Assembly (NCBI GenBank): GCA_029060305.1
Contig: JAIDUG010000054.1
Coordinates: 1-38,611 of the forward strand
Length of the DNA stretch: 38,611 nt
Source: Ruminococcus sp.
GTDB taxonomy: Bacteria > Bacillota > Clostridia > Oscillospirales > Ruminococcaceae
Reading direction: 5' to 3'
The stretch's first letter is position 1. Each line of letters starts with the position of its first letter. This document shows positions 32,484-38,611 of this stretch, one piece after another. A program made the position numbers and the translations under genes. The notes under the pieces were generated by a model. That model ran no database searches, had not been told where the DNA came from, and saw nothing but the letters and a program-made list of their open reading frames with translations.

Positions 32484-35120
32484 TTATTTTTCAACAAGTC
32501 CGTATTTTACTTTTATTCTGTCAATTTTTTCAAGCATAGGCTCGGAAGTGAAATACAGGAAAAAAACAGTACTGAAAGACTGAATACAGTCTATAGGGAA
32601 ACCTGTTAAATAGTAAGCGATAATAACTTCTTTTGTAAGTGCTTCTGTACTCTGTATGAAAGCAGAAGAAGCGTTCATAATACCGCCGTATATAACTATT
32701 GAGACAATTGCACCATATATGCAGAGTGAAATTCTTGTATGTCTAAGGATACCTTTTCGGAAAAATATTCCCGCAAAAAATCCTGTAAGACCCATTGAAA
32801 ACATCTGCCACGGCGTCCACGGACCTTGCGAAAAAATCATATTGGAAGCAAGCATTGTTACCGCACCGACAAGGAAGCCCGTTTCGCCACCGAAAGCAAC
32901 TCCCGAAATTATTGTGATTGTCATAACCGGATTGAACTGTGGAAGCATAAAAAATGAAGCACGTCCGGCGACCCCCAATGCACACAAAACCGCTATTACT
33001 ACCAATTCTCTCGCTTTAGGTTTTCTTCCCTCAAATACTATAAAAAATGGTATCATACATTCAAGCAGTATTGCAAGCGATATGATGTTATATAGTTTGT
33101 GGTCAAGATAGAATATGCTTGTAAAAAGCGTAACCGGAATTGTTATCACCGTTGTAATCAGTGCCGTTGCTGTACGTTTTGATAGTTTTCTTTTTTCCTG
33201 CTGAATCTGCAACGGAATTTCTGAACGTTTTCCGACAGCAAGTGCTGTCACAAAAAGCGATACAATCAGCGACATATAAATATAAATCTGATTTTTTGAA
33301 AGTTCAGTAAGACCATCTGAATTGATTATTTTTGTAAGGTCTGTAATTCCGACGGAATAAAAGAAAACTACAACGGAAAATATTCCGGAGATACAGGCGA
33401 TTATTTTTCTACACAACGGAAGTTTTTTAATAGTTTTTTCAGTATGTGCAATTTCTTTCTGTTGGTTTGCAAGAGGTTTTCGCTGAACATATGGTTTTGA
33501 TTTTCCGCCACACGCTGATATTACATCATTGACGGTGACTGCATTGTTTATGATGTGACGTGACATTCTGCTTGCTGAAGTCGTGTAAAAACTGTTTCCC
33601 GAAAAAAATTCTTCCGGAGTACCTTGTGAAGTGATTTCGCCGTCAAAAAACATTGCACATCTGTCAGCGTATTCCGCACAAAATTCAATGTCGTGACTTA
33701 CCATAAGTACAGATTTTCCGGTACTCAGCAGGTCGTTGAGAATTTCCGCAAATACTTCTTTAAATTCAGCGTCAATGCCTTTTGTGGGTTCGTCAAGCAG
33801 AAGTATGTCAGGTTCGCATAGTAGTATTTTTGCAAGTGCTGTACGTTGCTGTTCGCCTCCCGAAAGGTCGTAAGGGTGACGGTCGAGGAGATTTTCTATA
33901 CGACATATACTTGTGGTTTGCAGAATAATTTTTTCCTTTTCTGTTTCAGAAATTCTTACACCTCTGAAAACTTCCCTCAAATCCTCATAAACCGTTTTCT
34001 TCACAAAAAGCGACTGCGGATTCTGTGGCAGAAATCCTATTTTTCCATTGTACTTTATTTCGCCCCGATAATGTTTTTTCAGACTTGCAATTACTTTTAA
34101 AGAAGTAGTTTTTCCTGAACCGTTTCCACCGAGTATCGCTAAAAATTCGCCCTCATGGAGTTTTATTTCAAGACCTTTTACAATATCCGGACTGTCTTTT
34201 TCGTACCGAAACCATACATCAGAAGTTTCAAGAACGACGTTTCTTGAATTGTATAAAATATTTTTTTCCGATACATCGTGTAAAGAATTTTTTTCTGCAA
34301 ACTTACTTAAAAAAATACTTCCATCCCTTACGGTTACGGGACATTCTTCACTGTTTTCAACTGCCGACCATATCCGCATAGCAGTAGGCATTGCAAGAAA
34401 CATACTATGTCCATATTCACGGAGTTTTTTGCCTACTTCCTGTACCGTACCGCTACAGATTATTTTTCCCTTATCCATAACAACGGTATCTGTTGCAAAC
34501 GGCAGAGCTTCTTCGAGTCGGTGTTCCGTCAGTATGACAGTAACTCCGAGTTCACGGTTTATTTTTGCAAGTACAGCAAGAAAGTCAGAAGAAGTTATCG
34601 GGTCAAGCTGACTTGTCGGCTCGTCAAGAATAATAACGCTTGGTTGCATTACCATAACTGAAGCAAGGTTAAGAAGTTGTTTCTGACCGCCTGAAAGTTC
34701 AGTTGTTTTTTTGTGAAACCAGTTCTGAATACCGAAAAATGAAGCCATTTCCGCAACTCTCGCACGTATTGAAGCAGTATCAACGCCGAGACTTTCAAGT
34801 CCGAAAGCAAGTTCATGCCACACTTTATCAGTAACAATCTGATTGTCGGGAGACTGCGAAACAAACCCTATTTCAGAAGCCTGTTTTCTTGAATCAAGGT
34901 TTGCGAGTGGTATTCCGTCAAGAAATATTTCGCCGTTGCGTGTACCGTGAGGAGTAAGAACGGTTTTAAGCTGACGTAAAAGCGTTGATTTTCCGCAACC
35001 TGATGCTCCGCAAATTACTGTAAATCCGCCTTTTTCCACTGACAGACTGATATTGTCAAGAGACTTTTCCGACCGTTCCGGATAGTAGAAATTCAGATTT
35101 CTGATTGAATATTTTTCCAC
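32484..35120 (-). CDS. Fused ECF transporter EcfA-EcfA'-S component (cobalamin type)
   Basis: A single 878-residue chain joins three parts of an ECF vitamin importer. The first ATPase (about 1-260) has Walker A CGASGCGKST, signature LSGGQKQ and Walker B VIILDEPTSQLD. The second (about 285-520) has GGNGSGKTT, LSGGEQQR and LLLDEPTKGID. A membrane S component fills about 620-878, with QGPWTPWQMFSMG, a motif I associate with cobalamin-type (CbrT-like) S components. The start is GTG 35120, seven bases after GGAGG and inside the end of ecfT (28-base overlap); a longer frame to 35297 lacks support. Substrate assignment rests on the S-component motif, the DUF4430 neighbour and the nearby B12 riboswitch. 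Confidence 0.9.
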   Translation of the reverse strand: MEKYSIRNLNFYYPERSEKSLDNISLSVEKGGFTVICGASGCGKSTLLRQLKTVLTPHGTRNGEIFLDGIPLANLDSRKQASEIGFVSQSPDNQIVTDKVWHELAFGLESLGVDTASIRARVAEMASFFGIQNWFHKKTTELSGGQKQLLNLASVMVMQPSVIILDEPTSQLDPITSSDFLAVLAKINRELGVTVILTEHRLEEALPFATDTVVMDKGKIICSGTVQEVGKKLREYGHSMFLAMPTAMRIWSAVENSEECPVTVRDGSIFLSKFAEKNSLHDVSEKNILYNSRNVVLETSDVWFRYEKDSPDIVKGLEIKLHEGEFLAILGGNGSGKTTSLKVIASLKKHYRGEIKYNGKIGFLPQNPQSLFVKKTVYEDLREVFRGVRISETEKEKIILQTTSICRIENLLDRHPYDLSGGEQQRTALAKILLCEPDILLLDEPTKGIDAEFKEVFAEILNDLLSTGKSVLMVSHDIEFCAEYADRCAMFFDGEITSQGTPEEFFSGNSFYTTSASRMSRHIINNAVTVNDVISACGGKSKPYVQRKPLANQQKEIAHTEKTIKKLPLCRKIIACISGIFSVVVFFYSVGITDLTKIINSDGLTELSKNQIYIYMSLIVSLFVTALAVGKRSEIPLQIQQEKRKLSKRTATALITTVITIPVTLFTSIFYLDHKLYNIISLAILLECMIPFFIVFEGRKPKARELVVIAVLCALGVAGRASFFMLPQFNPVMTITIISGVAFGGETGFLVGAVTMLASNMIFSQGPWTPWQMFSMGLTGFFAGIFFRKGILRHTRISLCIYGAIVSIVIYGGIMNASSAFIQSTEALTKEVIIAYYLTGFPIDCIQSFSTVFFLYFTSEPMLEKIDRIKVKYGLVEK

Positions 35121-36010
35121 CTGCGAACCTCCATTCCGTTTATAAATACCGGCGTAATACACATCATAAAGTACACCATATGAAAACTCAATGTAAAGGA
35201 AGTCAACGGAAATCCGGCGATATTCGGAAAATACCGCCACCCGAAAGCACCTGTTATAGTTCCGCACATAACGTATATTCCGCACGAAAAAAGCCATATC
35301 AACATATTTTTGTCACGTTCACCAAACCTGTAAATAGAAAAGGCTGTTCTTCCTTTAAGCCCATAACCTCGACTTTTCATGCTGTCAGCGGTTTCTATAG
35401 CGTTTTCAAGCGACCACGTAATGACTATTGAAAATATTGTAATAGCGTTTTTCATACGCCGGAAAACGCTTCCCTTTGAAACGTCACGACCGATACACTT
35501 CTGAGCCTCGCTTACTGTTTCAATCTGAACTTTGAGTTTCGGAATAAATCTTAATGTCATACTGAGCAGGAGCGACAATGCCGGAACGATTCTTCCGAAA
35601 AGATAAATAAATTTGTCGGAAGTGATGATTTCGTTGAAACACATAAACCAACATAAAACAGTCGCAAGCATACAGCCTGACGATATGCCGTAAAGTATAC
35701 TTTCAAGTGTGAGGGGATTTCCTGTAGGAAGATACGTCAAAATTGTGACACCTGCATGACTGAACGCCGGATTTACAATCGCTGTAAGCAACAGTACAGG
35801 CAAACTATATTTAAGACTGAAAAAAATACCTTTTCTGCCACATACAGATATTCCACAAGCAACAGCACAGGTCAGTGATACCGCCTGACTTATCGGGTGA
35901 TTAAGAATCATTGAAAACACGAATACAAACACAAAATAAGTGAAATTCACAAGAGGGTGGAATCTTGCAAACGCTCCGCCTGATATTTTATTTTTGTGAT
36001 AATGTGCCAC
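35093..36010 (-). CDS. ecfT: ECF transporter transmembrane subunit EcfT (CbiQ family)
   Basis: EcfT couples the two ATPases to the vitamin-binding S component. The 305-residue protein has about six to seven membrane helices. The coupling segment contains SMKSRGYGLKGR, the family's Ala/Ser-Arg-Gly motif. It starts at GTG 36010, overlapping the DUF4430 gene by 23 bases, and ends inside the ATPase-S gene, so the three are coupled. This leaves a complete two-chain ECF importer. Confidence 0.93.
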   Translation of the reverse strand: MAHYHKNKISGGAFARFHPLVNFTYFVFVFVFSMILNHPISQAVSLTCAVACGISVCGRKGIFFSLKYSLPVLLLTAIVNPAFSHAGVTILTYLPTGNPLTLESILYGISSGCMLATVLCWFMCFNEIITSDKFIYLFGRIVPALSLLLSMTLRFIPKLKVQIETVSEAQKCIGRDVSKGSVFRRMKNAITIFSIVITWSLENAIETADSMKSRGYGLKGRTAFSIYRFGERDKNMLIWLFSCGIYVMCGTITGAFGWRYFPNIAGFPLTSFTLSFHMVYFMMCITPVFINGMEVRRWKNIQSEI

Positions 36011-36962
36011 CGCCTATGTCCTTTCCAGAATCGCAGGTAAAAAGCAATTCTACTTTTTCGCCGTCTGTAAGCTGATAACGACTGCAACTATAGTCAGGAC
36101 ACCAGCCGTTTACACGGTATGTCCAACCCGAAAGATTACCGCAGTCAAATGCATACAGATTGTTTATTCCTTCAATGTACGTACTGTTGTAAACAGGAGT
36201 CCATGAAGATTCAAAAGGAATATTATTTTCCTTGCACACCCTCTGAAGAACGTCAAAAACAGATTCACCCTCTTTAAATTCAACGGTTTGAGTTTCAAGA
36301 ATAATCCCGTCGGACGGCAGAATGTCCAGTTTTTCGGATTCAAGTTTGTTTATATTGTTGAATACAGTCGTACATTCTATTGAAAAAGTACACGTCATAA
36401 TTTTGTCGTCATCTGTTTCAACTTCTTCCGTTTCTGTATCGGATTCATTTTTGTCTGCTTTTATGACGTATCTTCCATGAGTTTCTGTTATTGAAAAATT
36501 CAGAATACTTGAATCAGTACCGGTTATTGAAACGCTTCCTACAGGTATAAGCTGACCGTTATTGTCGGCAAAAGCCGTAGCACTCTGAGTATTCCAACGT
36601 CTATCAAGATATATTGAAAGCATTGAACTGAATCCGAAATTTTCGTCTGACTTCATACTGAAAGCTATTGAATTATCGTCGCTTATGTCGTCAATATCAA
36701 TAGCCATATTAAGTTGGTGAGGCGTGGTAATGTCACTACCGAATACCGTCCACTCGTACTTTATACCGTTTGATTCTCCGGTGAAGATACCTATGGAATT
36801 GTTGTTTTTAAGTTGATTTAAAACGCTTTCTTCAATAATACCGTTTGGTTGAATAGTGATATTGTCGTTTATTGTGCGTGCCGTGTTGTTTGCACAGCTA
36901 CAAAGACATAAAACAAGAAATGCACACACTACGCCGACCGGTTTTCTTCTGAAACTTTTCAT
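35988..36962 (-). CDS. DUF4430 lipoprotein, probable corrinoid-binding
   Basis: A 324-residue exported lipoprotein. The signal peptide ends in LCSC, so it is tethered to the outer face of the membrane. A middle beta domain (about 50-170) precedes a Glu/Asp/Thr-rich linker. The C-terminal domain (about 200-320) is of the DUF4430 type, with SGWTYRVNGWCPDYSCSRY and a Gly-Lys-Asp-Ile-Gly ending. DUF4430 has the fold of the C-terminal beta domain of intrinsic factor/transcobalamin, which clamps the corrin ring in animals. It starts in an ATGA overlap with the cohesin-like gene and overlaps ecfT. It likely hands corrinoid to the ECF S component; direct binding is inferred. Confidence 0.85.
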   Translation of the reverse strand: MKSFRRKPVGVVCAFLVLCLCSCANNTARTINDNITIQPNGIIEESVLNQLKNNNSIGIFTGESNGIKYEWTVFGSDITTPHQLNMAIDIDDISDDNSIAFSMKSDENFGFSSMLSIYLDRRWNTQSATAFADNNGQLIPVGSVSITGTDSSILNFSITETHGRYVIKADKNESDTETEEVETDDDKIMTCTFSIECTTVFNNINKLESEKLDILPSDGIILETQTVEFKEGESVFDVLQRVCKENNIPFESSWTPVYNSTYIEGINNLYAFDCGNLSGWTYRVNGWCPDYSCSRYQLTDGEKVELLFTCDSGKDIGGGTLSQK

Positions 36963-37561
36963 TTTAAATCCTCCGGAATAAATTTGACGTTCTGAGTTTT
37001 CAGAGTACCGGAATTGACTGCGAGACTTTTTTCACTGTTTTCCGTTGCAAAAACAGCGTCCTCTATTTCAAATTCATATGTATTATCTGATTGTGCGTTG
37101 TCTTTGAAAGAGAAGTCAAGCGTAAACAATATATTGTCATTGTCATTCAGCAGACTGTCAGAAAAAGCATATTTTCCACCGCTTATATCAAGATACATAA
37201 TGTTTATTTTTCCTGTTTCGTTGCTGTAACCTGTATCTACATTCCATTCGGGAACAGTATCACCAATTACTTTTACATTGCCGTTTGTGATACCCTGAAA
37301 TTCAAGGTATTCCGAATCGAAGTCAATACACATACTTACAGCCGGATATATTGAATCACCTAATGAAGACAGAGTAACGTCAACAGAAAAATTATCATCA
37401 TCGACTTTTTCAGGAGTTTCGATAGTCACTGTAGGTGATGTTCTGACAGTGGATTTATTTTTGTTATCTTTGTGAGAGAGCAGGAAGAACATTGTCACGC
37501 ATACCGCAATAATGACTATTCCTACACAGATACACACAATTTTTTTAGTTTTTGAAATCAT
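36959..37561 (-). CDS. Membrane-anchored cohesin-like protein
   Basis: A 200-residue protein with one N-terminal membrane helix (about 8-28), a short Lys/Ser/Thr linker and an extracellular domain at about 50-195. The domain has cohesin-like features: SVDVTLSSLGDS, a central MCIDFDSEYLEFQGI, a later ILFTLDFSFKDNA, and a closing VNSGTLKTQNVKF strand. It starts in a four-base ATGA overlap with the dockerin-bearing gene and ends in another with the DUF4430 gene. A cohesin encoded next to a dockerin-tagged protein strongly suggests that the two bind, holding the toroid protein at the membrane. The cohesin call is by pattern and needs a profile search. Confidence 0.72.
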   Translation of the reverse strand: MISKTKKIVCICVGIVIIAVCVTMFFLLSHKDNKNKSTVRTSPTVTIETPEKVDDDNFSVDVTLSSLGDSIYPAVSMCIDFDSEYLEFQGITNGNVKVIGDTVPEWNVDTGYSNETGKINIMYLDISGGKYAFSDSLLNDNDNILFTLDFSFKDNAQSDNTYEFEIEDAVFATENSEKSLAVNSGTLKTQNVKFIPEDLK

Positions 37562-38611
37562 TTGTTTTCCTCCGAAAGTAATTCAATTTTTTCAATTATT
37601 CCGAAATCCTTTCCGCTGACGAATTTTTCTGAAATTCCAATAGCATCAAGATTATTTATACGTTTGTCGCCGTTGACGTTTAGTGTAAGAATATTCTTTT
37701 CGTCTGTAATATTCTTTTTCTTTGTCCAAATGCTCAGTATATCCATAGCGTCCTGAGCGTTGATTAAACCGTCATTGTTTACATCACCGAATACTATCGT
37801 ATCGCCGGAAATTTCTTCATTTACAGAATAGTTTTCAGCTTTTGTGAAGTTTTCAATATCGTTTTCCGAACTCACCAGAGCGATATAAACTGATGTTTCT
37901 GCTTTGTCTGACATCTCTTGACTGTACAGAAAATCTTTTGTGTAATTGCCGTCACTGTAAGTCAGTGCAACGCCTTCCGGAATACCTGATACTGCAACCG
38001 CAACTGCCATTTCCGATGATGGAATTATATCAACGTCGTCACCGGTATAAAGACACACCGCTTTGAAAACAATTTTATCTTCACCGGAAATATCTGTTTT
38101 TTCTGTAGTATCGGCAATCTGTGCAACGTCTCTCATATCGTAAAGGGAATTTCTGCCGTTCAGAAAACGTTGGTATGCAATAAGTGCGTATGCTGACTGG
38201 TCAGTGGTCATTGAATTTCCGTCTTCTCCCGTTGAATGACGGAACATCTTTAAGTTGTCGTCATATAATCCAAGAAGTGCGTCTACAGGTGAATTTCCGT
38301 TTTTAACGAATCTTTCGTCGGTATCTGGGTTTATTCCGAAAGCAGTACAAGCTGTTATCACCTGTGCAATACTTTCCGCACTTATGCTTCCCCACGCTTC
38401 ATAACCGCCGTCGTCCAACTGTATATCTGAAAGATAATCAAAGGCTTTTGTTGCAGATTCTGAAACTCTTTCGTCGTCGGTATAGCGAGATAATGCCTGT
38501 AAAGTAATTGCGGTAATATCGGGAGTTGACATTTCATCATCGTACGCCCAGCCACCGTCATCAAGCTGTTTTGCAAGAATGTAGTCAACACATTGTTGTC
38601 TGATAGTTGTA
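37558..38611 (-). CDS. Prenyltransferase/squalene-cyclase-like toroid protein with C-terminal dockerin (5' end outside window)
   Basis: The frame is open to the window edge. An internal ATG at 38532 is not the true start, because QLDDGGWAYDD lies upstream of it in frame. Repeated QLDDGGWAY / QLDDGGYEAWG motifs mark the alpha/alpha-toroid repeats of the prenyltransferase-squalene cyclase superfamily, which also forms the N-terminal domain of transcobalamin and intrinsic factor. A beta-rich segment follows. Then comes a type I dockerin with two calcium loops, GDVNNDGLINAQDA and NVNGDKRINNLDA, and a short tail. The protein should be exported, but the signal peptide would be off the window. Its dockerin and the adjacent cohesin-like protein suggest non-covalent surface anchoring. 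A terpene-cyclase enzyme role is unlikely given this context. Confidence 0.85.
   Translation of the reverse strand, partial: TTIRQQCVDYILAKQLDDGGWAYDDEMSTPDITAITLQALSRYTDDERVSESATKAFDYLSDIQLDDGGYEAWGSISAESIAQVITACTAFGINPDTDERFVKNGNSPVDALLGLYDDNLKMFRHSTGEDGNSMTTDQSAYALIAYQRFLNGRNSLYDMRDVAQIADTTEKTDISGEDKIVFKAVCLYTGDDVDIIPSSEMAVAVAVSGIPEGVALTYSDGNYTKDFLYSQEMSDKAETSVYIALVSSENDIENFTKAENYSVNEEISGDTIVFGDVNNDGLINAQDAMDILSIWTKKKNITDEKNILTLNVNGDKRINNLDAIGISEKFVSGKDFGIIEKIELLSEENK

Noticed and set aside
35121..35297. Upstream extension of the ECF fusion protein to 35297.
   Set aside because: The extra 59 residues are the ecfT sequence read in another frame, and GTG 35120 has an ideal GGAGG site.
37558..38611. 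Terpene cyclase or prenyltransferase enzyme.
   Set aside because: The exported dockerin architecture, the cohesin-like and DUF4430 neighbours and the ECF transporter point to a binding role. In the part visible I see no DxDD-type catalytic motif, though the N terminus is missing.
1..38611. CRISPR arrays, tRNA or rRNA genes.
   Set aside because: No regularly spaced repeats with unique spacers were seen, and no tRNA- or rRNA-like sequence was recognised by eye; a short tRNA could still be missed without a covariance search.

Overview
The window looks like a chromosomal segment of a low-GC, Gram-positive gut anaerobe of the Ruminococcus type (Oscillospiraceae). The basis is the mix of dockerin modules, cohesin-like domains, LPXTG and sortase genes, a Spo0A-type DNA-binding domain, a nickel CO-dehydrogenase-like enzyme, ECF-type vitamin transport and AT-rich DNA with near-consensus sigma-A promoters. 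The genus is an inference from gene content, not from a marker gene.

Region 1 (1-5030) is accessory DNA. It holds the tail of an unknown gene, an orphan D12-class adenine methylase, a Spo0A-C-like regulator, a TnpB-only IS200/IS605-type element, and a scaffold-like plus HK97-type capsid pair with no other phage genes nearby. It reads as a prophage or plasmid remnant, or a stand-alone capsid island.

Region 2 (5030-16790) concerns the cell surface. A large hybrid sensor kinase with two solute-binding sensor domains and two receiver domains has a 21-bp-period direct repeat upstream. It is followed by a three-gene unit: a secreted dockerin-bearing M60-type (mucin-directed) metallopeptidase, an LPXTG-anchored protein with two copies of a beta domain on Thr-rich stalks, and an overlapping sortase. 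The unit has its own promoter and terminator.

Region 3 (16820-19520) is a tight folate operon: an HD-domain hydrolase, folP, a folB-folK fusion and dihydrofolate reductase. A bidirectional terminator separates it from region 4.

Region 4 (19521-24882, minus strand) is one six-gene operon with a perfect promoter: two small membrane proteins, a divergent CooS-type CO dehydrogenase with a His-rich N terminus and an Asp in place of one conserved C-cluster cysteine, and a nitrate/sulfonate-type ABC importer (binding lipoprotein, permease, ATPase).

Region 5 (25018-31837, plus strand) starts from a perfect promoter facing region 4. It encodes an 1875-residue protein (Sm-like start, cold-shock-like OB fold, TPRs, long helical middle, C-terminal STAND/AAA ATPase) whose stop codon overlaps the start of a 349-residue protein ending in a HEPN-type R-N-x3-H motif. 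I do not recognise it as a named system; it is a candidate defence or RNA-linked stress module.

Region 6 (31848-38611, minus strand) is the most striking part. Five overlapping genes encode a dockerin-tagged alpha/alpha-toroid protein, a membrane-anchored cohesin-like protein, a DUF4430 lipoprotein, EcfT, and a fused ATPase-ATPase-S-component. The toroid and DUF4430 folds together match the two halves of animal intrinsic factor/transcobalamin. Just after the operon, on the same strand, sits a full cobalamin riboswitch with its own perfect promoter and terminator. Downstream of it is only a 61-residue homing-endonuclease-repeat protein. I read the locus as a surface corrinoid-capture complex, possibly assembled by cohesin-dockerin binding and feeding an ECF importer, beside an unusual B12-responsive small transcript.
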